This document shows, piece by piece, positions 7,901-16,374 of a stretch of DNA of 64,000 nt. The DNA lies in NCBI RefSeq assembly GCF_003096195.1, contig NZ_CP023004.1, positions 1,964,501-2,028,500 on the forward strand, in the 5' to 3' direction. Under the pieces are notes generated by a model, which was not told where the DNA came from, made no database searches, and saw nothing but the letters and a program-made list of their open reading frames with translations. The position numbers and the translations under genes are program-made. Numbering within the stretch: the stretch's first letter is position 1; each line of letters starts with the position of its first letter. This DNA is from Ereboglobus luteus. GTDB lineage: Bacteria; Verrucomicrobiota; Verrucomicrobiia; Opitutales; Opitutaceae.

Positions 7901-10711
7901 GATGACGGGATGTTTTCCCTCCATCCAGCGCGCGTAGAGGATATGGCTGGCGGCGTCGGAAGCGACAGTGGTGGAGTCGGTGACTGGTGAGCCGCCGTTG
8001 GGTGCGGTGAACCAGCCGCCGAACGTGGCGCCGGCGCGCACGGGCACGGGGAGCGTGCCGTAGGCGGTGTTTGGGGTGATTGTTTTGCCGGCGGGGGAAA
8101 CGTCGCCTCCTTGCGGGGCGAAGGTGACGGTGAGACCCGGGGGCGTGGCGTCGTTGAATGTGGCTGTGTTGCCGCCTTGGACGGTAATGGCGTTCGTGAG
8201 TTGAGCGGGGGTGGGTGTGGTTGCCGGCGCGCCGTCTATCGAGACGCGAACGGTGTGCGCGCCGGAGGCGTTGCCGGTGATGATCAGTCGGTCGCCTTTG
8301 CCGGTAGCGGAGTCGATGGCGAGGATGATTGTGCCGGCGCCGGCGAGGGTGTCGGCGGTGGCGGTGTGGTAGCTCCCGGATGAACCGCCGAGGTCAAGGA
8401 CGGCGTTGTTGACAAGGTTGCCGAGGGAGATGGCGCTGGTGGCTATGCGAAGAGTGCCGGACTCGACGGTGGTGTCACCGGTGCGCGAGCCGACCGCGGC
8501 GATGACGAGCGTGCCGGGGCCGCGTTTTGTGAGGGAGCGCCCGTCCCAGCCAGTGGCGAGGGAGTTTGCGTTGGCGCGGTCGGCGAGCGGGGTGTCGATG
8601 GTGAAGGTATTGCCCGCGCCGATAGTGAAGGCGCCGTGCGCGTTGGCGGCGGGTGCATGCCATGAAAGGAGCTGGCCGACGCGGTATTCGGCGGAGCCGT
8701 TGGGGGCGTCGAGGATGATTTTGCCATTATAAATGTAGTCGGGCAGGCCGGTGGCGCCGGTGAGGGCGGGTGTGATGGAGATAGTTTTAAAATCGCCCTC
8801 GATGCCAGCGCCGGCACTCACAACGGTGATATATGGCAACGCGCTGGCGGCGGTGGCGGACGCGGCGGAGGAGTAGCCGGCGAGCGTGTTGATGTTGGTG
8901 ATTTTGAGCGTGCCGGAAATGTAGGCCGCCCCGGCGGTGGCGACGAGCGGGAGGTCGCGGGTGGATCCAGGGGTGAAGGCGAGGAGGGTTTGCGGGTTTT
9001 GGTAGTGGTTGCCCGCAACGAGGATGTAGCCCTCGGCGCCGACGGTGAGCTCGGATTTGCTGCGCATGCCGAAGTTGAAGTTGCCGCGGATGTCGAGCAG
9101 GCCGTCCACTCGCACGATGGAGTCGCCGGGGACGGGGACGGCTGTTCCGGTGCCGACGGTGGAGCCGTTGCGTCCGACTTGGAGGTAACCATTGCCGGTG
9201 CCGTTTGTGCCGGTGATGACGGTGCCGTTTTCGGTGATGTGGAGATTGGCGTGGGCGCCGTTGCCGATAGCAAAATGGTCTCCGACGCCCAAATAGCCGT
9301 CAACGATGACGGTGCCTCCGACGGGGCCTGTGGCGGTGTGATTGGCGTTGGACATGCTGTTGCCGTTGGCGATGGTGAGGAAGGTGCCGACGGTGACGGT
9401 GCCGGTTCGGGAGATTTCGAGGTGTCCGTGGCCGGAGCGTCCGACGATGAGGTTGCCGGCGTTTTTCCAGACGCCTTCAACGAAGGCGGTGCCGGAGGCG
9501 TTGTTGACGGAGACGGCGGAGGAGGCCATTCCCAGATGTCCGAGGGACGTCTCGGTGCCGGAGACGATAACGGTGCCGGTTTCGGTGATTTTCAACACGC
9601 CAACGGAGGAATCCACTCCCGCCGTGGTGCTTCTTTGATAACCTATCGAGAAGATTGATCCGGTAAATTGAAGAAGCCCTTCAACATTGACTTCGCCGTA
9701 GGTGTTGGCGGCCTGGCCAAGATAGAAGGAGCTGCCGGTGACGATCATGGTTCCACTCTTGGCGATGTTGACGATACCGGAGGAGCCGGCATTCCTGCCG
9801 ACATAGATTGCAGCCACGTTGTTATTTTGGACGAAGGCTCCGCCATTGTGAATATTGAGAACATTTGAGCCAGCGCCACCTGAACCGGAGTTGCCAATAT
9901 AGACAATATTGCCGGCGCTTTGCCAGAGGCCCCGGATATTGATGGTGCCGGAGGCCGAGGCACGGTCGCCGATATAAACATTGTTGTTCATGATGGTGCC
10001 GGTCTTCATGACGTCGATGCGCCCGACGCCGTCGAATCCGGCGGCAATGGTGCGGCTGGCCCCGTTGATCAAACCGTGAACAACAATGGCGCCAGTGCCC
10101 GCGCCCTTGATAAAATTGGGGTTGGGATTTGGGTCGGCTGTGGCGGAGTTGTAACCACCCGCGCGCAGGGAAGAGTTGATGTAAAGCGTGCCGGTTTGAC
10201 CGATTTCAAGATGGCCGTTGCCGACACCGCCGACATAGAGCATGCCAACACGGTTGTTGAGATAACCGTTGACTATGACTGTGCCCGACGAGGATGTGTC
10301 CTTCGCTGCGATTTGCAGGTAGTTGGTGTTTGCCACGCCGCCTTGGTCGATGTTGAGCACGCCCGTGCCTTCGTAACCGACATAGGTATTGTTGCTGGTG
10401 GTATTTGTCCATACGCCGCCGCCCGCAATGGAGAGCGTGCCGGATGCTCCCGCGCCGTGACCGATGGATGCGGATCCACTGTCGGTCGTGATGCCGTTGC
10501 CGATGGCGATGTGACCATTAGTTATGAAGGCGGCGTCGGTGGCTCCGGGGGCATTTCGCACGGCGCCGGAAGGCGAGCCGGTGCGCCAGCCGTTGGGCGT
10601 AAACCAAGTGCCGCTGACACCGTCGCCCCAGTAAACGTCGGCGGCGCGGGTCGCGGGCGCGAGGGTGAGTGCGAGAGCAAAAATAAAGAGTGTGACAGGG
10701 GTGTTTTTCAT
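4928..10711 (-). CDS. 1927-aa modular surface protein: passenger-type repeats, calcineurin-like phosphoesterase, Ig-like domain, beta-helix and GlyGly-CTERM-like tail
   Basis: The start is the ATG at 10711 (MKNTPVTLFIFALALTLAPATRAAD, Sec signal); the frame continues to 10735 through a GTG. From the N-terminus: ~650 residues of Gly/Asn/Thr-rich strand repeats (GVLNI, GTVIVDGY, GHLEI units) as in autotransporter passengers, then an autotransporter-associated strand repeat (LTKRGPGTLVIA...TTVESGTLRI). Next come an InlB-type B-repeat (VTFAPQGGDVSPAGK...FGGWF...LYARWM) and a phosphoesterase N-terminal beta domain (MDLYGSIVDDTGAPVAGVVV). The calcineurin-like domain has GIGDPQ, MLGDIVGD, PGNHDHD, AFHIPLRG and AGHTHYQ, so its metal ligands are complete. 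An Ig-like module (ITTQPADATVTAGQSATF) and a pectate-lyase-like beta-helix (IIRGVNFTTG, DHNRWG) follow. The end is GGGGGGGAPS, a hydrophobic stretch and LRLSRKR, resembling rhombosortase-processed GlyGly-CTERM tails. The substrate is unknown; I infer a cell-surface phosphoesterase. Confidence 0.85.
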   Translation of the reverse strand: MKNTPVTLFIFALALTLAPATRAADVYWGDGVSGTWFTPNGWRTGSPSGAVRNAPGATDAAFITNGHIAIGNGITTDSGSASIGHGAGASGTLSIAGGGVWTNTTSNNTYVGYEGTGVLNIDQGGVANTNYLQIAAKDTSSSGTVIVNGYLNNRVGMLYVGGVGNGHLEIGQTGTLYINSSLRAGGYNSATADPNPNPNFIKGAGTGAIVVHGLINGASRTIAAGFDGVGRIDVMKTGTIMNNNVYIGDRASASGTINIRGLWQSAGNIVYIGNSGSGGAGSNVLNIHNGGAFVQNNNVAAIYVGRNAGSSGIVNIAKSGTMIVTGSSFYLGQAANTYGEVNVEGLLQFTGSIFSIGYQRSTTAGVDSSVGVLKITETGTVIVSGTETSLGHLGMASSAVSVNNASGTAFVEGVWKNAGNLIVGRSGHGHLEISRTGTVTVGTFLTIANGNSMSNANHTATGPVGGTVIVDGYLGVGDHFAIGNGAHANLHITENGTVITGTNGTGNGYLQVGRNGSTVGTGTAVPVPGDSIVRVDGLLDIRGNFNFGMRSKSELTVGAEGYILVAGNHYQNPQTLLAFTPGSTRDLPLVATAGAAYISGTLKITNINTLAGYSSAASATAASALPYITVVSAGAGIEGDFKTISITPALTGATGLPDYIYNGKIILDAPNGSAEYRVGQLLSWHAPAANAHGAFTIGAGNTFTIDTPLADRANANSLATGWDGRSLTKRGPGTLVIAAVGSRTGDTTVESGTLRIATSAISLGNLVNNAVLDLGGSSGSYHTATADTLAGAGTIILAIDSATGKGDRLIITGNASGAHTVRVSIDGAPATTPTPAQLTNAITVQGGNTATFNDATPPGLTVTFAPQGGDVSPAGKTITPNTAYGTLPVPVRAGATFGGWFTAPNGGSPVTDSTTVASDAASHILYARWMEGKHPVITPDAGMDLYGSIVDDTGAPVAGVVVSDGFQCVKTNANGIYQMKRTNKGGTTKARVVFYSTPETHAVNTLGADRTGYAWFSQKLVEGVNRYDFDLIRLPSAEKDFILLGIGDPQVTSLAQLKRYETETIADIGKLRQATHASLPIYAIMLGDIVGDNLHLHAPLRDVVNASPVTYFSVPGNHDHDQAYSKLNKDYESGESYENIYGPLNYSVNIGNTHIIGLDDILYTAQSGYGTGLTNDIYEWVKQDLSFVPKTKTIIIAFHIPLRGSTYTKAQELYGLLKDYADVHFLAGHTHYQENITFPINGSTKNITAYEHIHGGACGAWWNSLLNVDGAPNGYGVYTISGTKLTDWYYKSTGYSDTYQMRMYRGDISFGGASGTYTYNQPPYATLGANDVVVDVWNADANWKFVVYENGVKVADTLKKLNMLVDAYAAGYHVGVLKRTYDSRSNKHLYSHTLKTPGASVEIRATDRFGKTYSLSEFTTDLSEFPANFASPEITTQPADATVTAGQSATFTAAVTGAPNPSLKWQSSSDGATWTDISGATTASHTIPNATTAQNGTQYRLAASNARGLATSYATLLTVNPDPAFTAAQTLKTQLEATGTATITVTGSVNLSLVGGATVAKGKTIVGADATSTVSGTLTIAASASDTIIRGVNFTTGALTINGANDVDVSHCTFTDAPVSITGNADNVAFSWNEFTATPGGADSAMTISNAGPTTGILLDHNRWGANLKNNMPSVTNARVYMYNNYITATGNTTATIAGAGAQILSVRNIYQGVKNPLTKQSTGRLRAIDNLMNATTGTTATGNDKVFVPGYAHIIDSGDSSTAASIAANAGNTAGKNSVTPAQTNGAASISATVTGTGANKTASSAHVPSGGGFTLTANATGFTPAARQWYRDNTVIAGAASATYAITNADANTHAGSYAVTLTTSTGEIVTSGAFTVTVAAPPIDTPDTGNSSGGGGGGGAPSLFLLSSLLILLVGRSLRLSRKR

Positions 10712-10825
10712 GGGATGGAGGGGGAAGACGCGCACTTTACGCGCGCCTTGGTGGGTTTGGGAAAGAGTGTTTGTGCGGACTATTTTTTCAAGACCTGTTT
10801 GCGCGCGGGCAGGGGAATGCCGTCA

Positions 10826-11920
10826 TTATTTCCCCTGAAAGTGCTCGACGATTTGTTGGGCTTGGGCCGGGCAGTCGGATGAAATGTAGTCCACTCCGAG
10901 GTTGGCCATTTCGATCACATTGGCCATCGTGTTGAGTGTCCTCACATTGATGGTCATGCCCAAGTCGTGGGCTTCCTTGATCCAACGGGGATTGGCGCGG
11001 ATGGCCTTGACGCCGTAGTTGGCGCCGGTGATTCCGAGCGCGTGGAGTTCACTCGGGGGTTTGTCTCCGTTCAGGTAGGCCACCTTGCAACCCGGCTGGA
11101 TGCGTATCAGCTCCTTGCAAATATCAAGGTTGAACGCGAGGAACATCACTTGGTTCATCAATCCTGCCTTGTTGATCGCCTTGACCGTGGCGGCGACGAC
11201 GGCGTAGTTTTTCTCCTTGGTCTTGTGCGTTTTTATCTCCACCGCGAGCGTCATTTCGGGCTTGGCCTTGGCTTGTTCCAGAAACGCTTCGAGGGTCGGG
11301 ATGGGCTCGCCATTTTCCAGGATGAATCCCTTAACCTCGTCATGGGTCGAATCCTGAATCGTGATTCCGTTTATGGTTTTTGCGTCGTGATGGATGACCA
11401 GTTTGCCGTCGGCCGTGAGCCACACGTCAAACTCCGAGGCGAATACTCCGAGCTCCTGCGCTTTGCGCAGCGCGGTGATCGAGTTTTGCGCGGAGCCGAC
11501 TGTATTCCAATAACCCCTGTGCGCCGTGACTTTGGGCGTGGAGGGAAGCGCATCGACTTTGTTCAGTTGGGTGAAACCCAAGTGCCGGGTTTTGTTATTA
11601 CGAATCAACTCCAATTGATACCTGCCGGACTGAAATCCTTCGGGAATGATGATTGTCAACCTGTCGCGGGTAACCTCGCCGTTCAGAATTATTTCCCCTG
11701 CGTTATTTTTTTCCGTCGGGGTTAGCTTTATTTTATCATTCGCTTTGAAACCAATTCCCCGGATCGTGTAGGTTTTTCCAGAGGCTACATTCAGGCCCGA
11801 GAAATAGGAAACATCCGTCACCAGTTCCGCTTCTTGTTTCCGGGCTGACGCCGCCGATGCTTGCGCGCAGACAATCAGCGACAGGCAGAATATTAATATC
11901 AGTGAGTGTTTTATATTCAT
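10826..11920 (-). CDS. Secreted glycerophosphodiester phosphodiesterase family protein
   Basis: A protein of 364 aa with a Sec signal (MNIKHSLILIFCLSLIVCAQASA). A ~100-residue beta-rich N-terminal domain (IPT/TIG-like: GKTYTIRGIGFKANDKIKLTP) precedes the GDPD barrel. Barrel motifs are VTAHRGYWN, SEFDVWLTADGKLVIHHDAKT and LAVEIKTH, carrying the catalytic histidines and acidic metal ligands of the family. LGVDYISSDCP is the usual C-terminal 'TD.P' region. The usual E-N-T after HRG reads AQNSITAL, an altered metal-binding position (Glu to Gln). GDPDs split glycerophosphodiesters into glycerol-3-phosphate and an alcohol; some attack polyglycerol-phosphate teichoic acid. It lies inside the phosphoesterase block with an organophosphate transporter downstream. 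Confidence 0.85.
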   Translation of the reverse strand: MNIKHSLILIFCLSLIVCAQASAASARKQEAELVTDVSYFSGLNVASGKTYTIRGIGFKANDKIKLTPTEKNNAGEIILNGEVTRDRLTIIIPEGFQSGRYQLELIRNNKTRHLGFTQLNKVDALPSTPKVTAHRGYWNTVGSAQNSITALRKAQELGVFASEFDVWLTADGKLVIHHDAKTINGITIQDSTHDEVKGFILENGEPIPTLEAFLEQAKAKPEMTLAVEIKTHKTKEKNYAVVAATVKAINKAGLMNQVMFLAFNLDICKELIRIQPGCKVAYLNGDKPPSELHALGITGANYGVKAIRANPRWIKEAHDLGMTINVRTLNTMANVIEMANLGVDYISSDCPAQAQQIVEHFQGK

Positions 11921-11949
11921 TGGGGTGCTGTTGATTTAATGTTTGTTTC

Positions 11950-12055
11950 TGAACAAAGATTAACCGCTGAGGGCGCGGAGATGCACGGAGGCAGGAGAAA
12001 AACATCGGCGAGTCCGCATGTGTTTCTCCGTGCCTCCCTGCGTCCTCCGTGATTA
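11950..12055. repeat. Imperfect intergenic inverted repeat
   Basis: Between the GDPD and the next upstream phosphoesterase gene. The left part (aaccgctgagggcgcggagatgcacggaggcagg region) is roughly mirrored by the right part (gtttctccgtgcctccctgcgtcctccgtga region). It resembles the 'cgcagag/cgcggag' interspersed repeats of many environmental genomes. No coding potential is seen in it. Confidence 0.5.
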
Positions 12056-12104
12056 AAAATCAGAGGGTTTTAATTCGCGATAATCTCTTGGTAAGCGCGC
12101 GGGT

Positions 12105-13343
12105 TCACGCCAGCGGGTTGAAGCTTATCTCGTGCGAGATGGAGCCGTCGTGGATCATTGTTGCGGCGAGCTTCAGTTGTTTGGCGTCGGCGTGGCCGCG
12201 GATGATTGTGGCGTTGGAGATTGCGCGTCCGCCGCCGAGGATTTGGGCGTAGGGGAACTTGCTTGTCGCGGGTATCAACGTGGCGCGGTGGTTGTGGGCG
12301 GAGACGATGACTTGCGCGCCCCAGCGCACGAGCGTGTCGTGCCACGCGGCGCGGCCGCGCAGGCTTACGTGATCCCATTCCTTGTTGTTGTAGTCGGCCT
12401 GGACTTCCTTGGTCCAGCGCAGCGGGATGTGGCAAAAAACGACGCGGTAGGGCGCGTCGCGCAGCGCGGGTTGCTGGGTGACTTCGTCCAGCCAGCGGGA
12501 TTGTTCGCGGATGAGCGGCTCGAAGGCTGCGACACCCTTGAAGGTGCGGTGCGCGTCGGGTTTGTCCTCGCAGGTGTCGAGCACTATCATGCCTACCGGG
12601 CCGGTGCGCAGGGCGTAGAAGGGGCGGTCGCCGGGGAAGTCCACGTAGTCGGTCATCTTGTTTGCCCAGAGGCCGCGCACGTCGTGATTGCCGCGGGCCA
12701 GGAAGATTGGCGGTCCCTCGGCGAGGTCGACGCCCTTGGGGCTGACATAGATGCCGGGGATCAACGAGGCGTCGTTGACGTTGTTGCTGAGATCGCCGTT
12801 CCACAAAAGAAAATCGTCGTCGTTGCGGCGAAGCGAGTGGAGTTTCTGGATAGTGGGGGCTTGGTCGTGCGTGTCGTTCCAGACGGAGAACCGGGTTTCG
12901 GCGGCGCCGGGCGAGAGGGTTTTGGTGGTGTAGATGCGCGTGCGTGTTTCCCCTGCACCCTTGCCGCCGAGCGGCTTCAGCACGGCGCGCCAATGATAAC
13001 GCGTTCCGGGTTTCAGGCCGGTGACGCGGATTTTGACAACCTTGCTGTCGTGGGGGACGAAGCCCCATTGGTCGGAGCTTGCCGTGAGGCCGAGGCTTTT
13101 GGTTTCACCGTATTCGATCCATGCGAGCGCGGCAGCGCTGAGGGGAAGCGTGACGGTGAAACTTTCAGACGTGGGCGCGAAGACGGCGGGCGTGCCGCCG
13201 AGTAGCGAGGGGGACGCGTCCGTGCCGGCGGTGGCGCTTGAGGGCGCGCTGTTCGCGGATGCTGCGACGAGCGGCTTGGCGAGTCCGGCGGCGGCGAGCG
13301 TGCCGAGGGTTCCGATTGAGGTGATGAATTGGCGGCGTTGCAT
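12105..13343 (-). CDS. Exported calcineurin-like metallophosphoesterase with FN3-like N-domain (purple-acid-phosphatase-like architecture)
   Basis: A protein of 412 aa. The N-terminus MQRRQFITSIGTLGTLAAAG looks like a twin-arginine signal (RRQF), suggesting export of a folded metalloprotein. Residues ~55-150 form an Fn3-like domain with the purple acid phosphatase signature VTGLKPGTRYHWRA. The phosphoesterase core follows: SVWNDTHD, LLWNGDLSNN, LARGNHDVRG, VFCHIPLRW and VSAHNHRATL, together a complete dinuclear site. The first ligand motif is WND-x-H rather than GD-x-H. It probably hydrolyses phosphomonoesters or diesters in the periplasm; specificity cannot be inferred. It is one of three calcineurin-fold enzymes in this leftward block. 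Confidence 0.85.
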   Translation of the reverse strand: MQRRQFITSIGTLGTLAAAGLAKPLVAASANSAPSSATAGTDASPSLLGGTPAVFAPTSESFTVTLPLSAAALAWIEYGETKSLGLTASSDQWGFVPHDSKVVKIRVTGLKPGTRYHWRAVLKPLGGKGAGETRTRIYTTKTLSPGAAETRFSVWNDTHDQAPTIQKLHSLRRNDDDFLLWNGDLSNNVNDASLIPGIYVSPKGVDLAEGPPIFLARGNHDVRGLWANKMTDYVDFPGDRPFYALRTGPVGMIVLDTCEDKPDAHRTFKGVAAFEPLIREQSRWLDEVTQQPALRDAPYRVVFCHIPLRWTKEVQADYNNKEWDHVSLRGRAAWHDTLVRWGAQVIVSAHNHRATLIPATSKFPYAQILGGGRAISNATIIRGHADAKQLKLAATMIHDGSISHEISFNPLA

Positions 13344-13386
13344 GATGGGTTTTCGGGTTTGGATTAGTGGTTTTGATTTGGATTAA

Positions 13387-13451
13387 GGCGGGGCGAACCG
13401 TCGCGGCGGGTCGGTTTGCTGTTTCGGCTCACCGCGACGGTTCGCCCTGCC
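13387..13451. repeat. Intergenic palindromic repeat, copy A (gcgaaccgtcgcgg)
   Basis: Arms 13387-13406 and 13432-13451 pair at 19 of 20 positions around a 25-nt loop. The right arm plus following bases (cggctcaccg...cggttcgccctgccaaa) recur at 14494-14523, so this belongs to a small interspersed family. It may also terminate the upstream minus-strand gene. Confidence 0.7.
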
Positions 13452-13461
13452 AAATATAGTA

Positions 13462-14409
13462 TTAACGGGTGTGTTCGAATTCTGCGGAGACGAAATAATG
13501 GTCGCTCGGGTGTTTGCCCTTGCGAGCGTCCTTGATGATTTCGGCGTCGATGGGCGTGAGGAGTTTGTTGTGGAGGATGAAGTCGATTTTTTTGCGGGTT
13601 TTGCCTTGGGGCGTGGAGAGGAATTCGGCGCCGAGAAAACGATGCGCGGTGCCTCCGGGGTCGGCGGGGCCGTGGATGGCCGCGTGGCTGTCGAGCCAGC
13701 CTTCCTTCCGCGCCAGCTGGAGCGAGGGGGAATCCGCGTCGGCGTTAAAGTCGCCGGTGATGACGACGGGAATGTCTTTCGACAGCTTGCCGGCGAATTT
13801 GAGCAGGACGGCGATTTGTTTCACGCGCGCCGTGCTGAACTTGTGCTCGAGATGGGTGTTGAGAACGCAGAGTTTTTTGCCGGTGTTTTTGTCCTTGAGG
13901 ACGAGCCAGTTCGCGGAGCGCGCCATGTAGGCGTCCTCGTATTTTGAGAAGGCAATTTCCGGAGTGTCGGAGAGCCAGAAACCTCCGCCGTCGAGTTTCT
14001 CAAAGCGCTTGGTGGAGTAGAGAATCGGAACGTAGAGGTCTTTCTTGGTGCTTCTGGCCGCATCCTTCATCTCGAAAAAATTATGGAATTCGGTGTCCGG
14101 AAGACGGTCGCGGAGGTAGCTGACCTGGCCGGCGTGATTTTCCTGAAGGCAAATGATGTCGGCATCCTGCGCGAGGAGGACGTTGCGGCAAAGCTCCTTG
14201 CGGGAATCCCAGTCGTCGCCGGTTTTCTTGTCTGCCAGAAAATAGGTATGGCGGATGTTGGCTGTGACGACGCGGAGGGCGTCTGCATTTTGCCGTTTGC
14301 GCGCCGGAATGTCGTTCGTTTGCGCCGGCAATGACAGGGCGAAAATAGCGGGCGCCGCGATCAATGCCGTTTTGGCAAACGTGCGAATGATGCGTTGCGC
14401 GCGGTTCAT
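13462..14409 (-). CDS. Secreted endonuclease/exonuclease/phosphatase (EEP) family protein
   Basis: A protein of 315 aa starting MNRAQRIIRTFAKTALIAAPAIFALSL, a Sec signal. EEP-fold motifs are present in order: RVVTANIRH (strand 1 Asn), IICLQENHAG (metal-binding Glu), LNTHLEHK, VITGDFNADADS (catalytic Asp-Phe-Asn) and HPSDHYFVSAEF (catalytic Asp-His). This fold covers DNase I, sphingomyelinase C and inositol-polyphosphate 5-phosphatases; with an export signal and this context, an extracellular phosphodiesterase or phosphatase is likelier than a nuclease. It is clearly diverged from the two closely related EEP genes further right (19385 and 24984). Confidence 0.85.
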   Translation of the reverse strand: MNRAQRIIRTFAKTALIAAPAIFALSLPAQTNDIPARKRQNADALRVVTANIRHTYFLADKKTGDDWDSRKELCRNVLLAQDADIICLQENHAGQVSYLRDRLPDTEFHNFFEMKDAARSTKKDLYVPILYSTKRFEKLDGGGFWLSDTPEIAFSKYEDAYMARSANWLVLKDKNTGKKLCVLNTHLEHKFSTARVKQIAVLLKFAGKLSKDIPVVITGDFNADADSPSLQLARKEGWLDSHAAIHGPADPGGTAHRFLGAEFLSTPQGKTRKKIDFILHNKLLTPIDAEIIKDARKGKHPSDHYFVSAEFEHTR

Positions 14410-14433
14410 TGCGGATTTTTGATTTTGGATTTT

Positions 14434-14523
14434 GGCGGGGAGTGCCGGGCGAAGCGACAGTTTGACGCCCCTTGGGTGAGCCGTTTACGATCTCGGCTCA
14501 CCGGGGCGGTTCGCCCTGCCAAA
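14434..14523. repeat. Intergenic palindromic repeat, copy B
   Basis: Contains a perfect 9-bp inverted repeat (14475-14483 / 14494-14502, GGTGAGCCG) and then the same right half as the repeat at 13387-13451 (cggctcaccg, ggttcgccctgccaaa). It lies directly downstream of the GH2 stop. Confidence 0.65.
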
Positions 14524-16374
14524 CTATTCGGCCAGGGCTTCGATCACCTTGCGGTTGGCGTCGCGGACGGCGGGACCGTCCATTTTCAAGACTTTGCGGT
14601 CGTAGGTGTAGAATCCGTTGGCCTCGATTTCGACATCGGTCGTCTGCGTGTAAACGGCGGCGGCATAACCTTCGGCGACCATGTCCTTCAGCATTTTTGT
14701 GTATTCAACATACTTCGCCGTGAGGTCGTCCTTGCCGGTGAATTTGACTTTGCCGTAACCCCAGTTCTTGCCGTCCGGTTTCCAGAGGTGGCCTGGCAGC
14801 GGGAGGGCGAGGCCGCCGTATTCGCCGAGCACGAGCGCGAGGTTTGTGTAGCCGGGGAACATTTTCGGCGCGGGATAATTGTGGAAGTCAACGATGTCGC
14901 CGCACGCGCGCATGTTGCCGCCGCTGGCCGCGTTGACGAGGCGCGAGGGATCGCGCTCTTTCGTCCACTTGGCGATTCTTTCCGTGTCGAACTGGCCCCA
15001 CGCTTCGTTGAACGGCACCCACACGACGACCGAGGGATGTCCCTTGCAGAAGTCCATGATTTCGCCCCACTCCTTTTGGAAATTATCCTTCGAGAGCGGC
15101 GTGCGCAGTGTGTCGATTCCGCCGCCGAGCGTGTTGCGGCCCCACTTCGCGCCGAGGCCGTAGCTGTGCGTGCTGGGCATGTCCTGCCACACGAGAATGC
15201 CTTCGCGGTCGCAGTGGTAATACCAGCGCTGCGGCTCCACTTTCACGTGCTTGCGAATCATGTTAAAGCCGAGCTCCTTGGTCTTGATAATGTCAAACAA
15301 CAGCGCCTCGTCGGTCGGCGCGGTGTAGAGGCCGTCGGGCCACCAGCCTTGGTCGAGCGGGCCGAAGTGAAAATAGTTTTTTCCGTTCAATTGCATGCGC
15401 ACCATGCCGGAGGCGTCGCGCTTCATGGAGATTTTGCGGAAGGCGGCGTAGGAGCGGGCTTCATCGACGGTTTTGCCGCCGGAGAGAAGGCGCGTGCGCA
15501 GGTCGTAGAGTTTCGGGTTTTCCGGCGACCAGAGCGTCGGGGTTTTCAACGAGAGCGTCAGTGCCTCGCCGGCGTTGCCGCGCGCGGTGGCGACGACCTT
15601 GTTGTTGTCAACCAACTCCACCTCGACGGTGGCGGGCGCGGCGGTGTCGACGGTCACGGCGAGTGTGCCGGCGTCGATGTCGGAGACGGTTTGCACGTCC
15701 TTGATGTGGTTTTTCGGCACCGGTTCCATCCACACGGTTTGCCAGATGCCGGTGACGGGGGTATACCAAATGCCCTTGGGATTGCGCACCTGCTTGCCGA
15801 CGGGATTGTCGGAGGCGTCGGTCGGGTCCCAGACGCGGACGACGAGCGTATTCGAGCCGGAGGCGTTGAGGAAACGGGTGATGTCAAACGAGAATGGGGC
15901 GTAGCCGCCGGTGTGCGAGCCGACGGGCGCGCCGTTGACAAACACATCAGCGCGCCAGTCAACCGCGCCGAAGTGCAGGATGATGTTTTTTCCGCGCCAC
16001 GCGGCGGGGATGGCGAGCTGGCGTTGATACCAAAGTTCGTTGTCCGAGCCGACCTCGCGCTGCACGCCGGAGAGTGAGGATTCGATGGCGAAGGGCACGA
16101 GGATTTGCCCCTCGTAGGCGACGGGCAGCGCCGCGCCCTTCGGGGCGATGGTGTAGTCCCACAGGCCATTGAGATTTTGCCACTCGGTGCGCGCGAGGCG
16201 CGGGCGCGGATACTCGGGCAGCGGATTGGAGGGATCAACCTGCGCGGCCCAGGGCGTTTTGATAAGGTCGCCGGCGGGCGCCCAAGATTTGGCGGTTGCG
16301 GTGGCGCCGACGAAGAGCATCGCGGCAAGGAATAACGGCAGGCAATGTTTCATAGTTTGGTTTTTGTGGTTCAT
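14524..16374 (-). CDS. Secreted glycoside hydrolase family 2 protein
   Basis: A protein of 616 aa. A second ATG at 16353 (MKHCLPLFLAAMLFVGATATA) also gives a good signal peptide, and no Shine-Dalgarno decides between them. The N-terminal galactose-binding-like sandwich (WQNLNGLWDYTI; VDWRADVFVNGAPVGSHTGGY) is followed by the GH2 immunoglobulin-like domain and the TIM barrel (LGFNMIRKHVKVEPQRWYYHCDREGILVWQDMP). The acid/base Glu is in WVPFNEAWG (residue ~457) and the nucleophile Glu in LVLGEYGG (~518). Family activities include beta-galactosidase, beta-glucuronidase and beta-mannosidase; the C-terminal GH2 domains of long LacZ are absent. It is co-oriented with the EEP gene. Confidence 0.88.
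   Translation of the reverse strand: MNHKNQTMKHCLPLFLAAMLFVGATATAKSWAPAGDLIKTPWAAQVDPSNPLPEYPRPRLARTEWQNLNGLWDYTIAPKGAALPVAYEGQILVPFAIESSLSGVQREVGSDNELWYQRQLAIPAAWRGKNIILHFGAVDWRADVFVNGAPVGSHTGGYAPFSFDITRFLNASGSNTLVVRVWDPTDASDNPVGKQVRNPKGIWYTPVTGIWQTVWMEPVPKNHIKDVQTVSDIDAGTLAVTVDTAAPATVEVELVDNNKVVATARGNAGEALTLSLKTPTLWSPENPKLYDLRTRLLSGGKTVDEARSYAAFRKISMKRDASGMVRMQLNGKNYFHFGPLDQGWWPDGLYTAPTDEALLFDIIKTKELGFNMIRKHVKVEPQRWYYHCDREGILVWQDMPSTHSYGLGAKWGRNTLGGGIDTLRTPLSKDNFQKEWGEIMDFCKGHPSVVVWVPFNEAWGQFDTERIAKWTKERDPSRLVNAASGGNMRACGDIVDFHNYPAPKMFPGYTNLALVLGEYGGLALPLPGHLWKPDGKNWGYGKVKFTGKDDLTAKYVEYTKMLKDMVAEGYAAAVYTQTTDVEIEANGFYTYDRKVLKMDGPAVRDANRKVIEALAE

Noticed and set aside
5144-9658. Several long plus-strand frames opposite the large modular protein
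   Set aside because: They follow the periodicity of the repeats on the minus strand and are Gly/Val-rich with no recognisable domain.
14395-16077. 560-codon plus-strand frame opposite the GH2 gene
   Set aside because: Antisense shadow; the GH2 catalytic motifs are on the minus strand.
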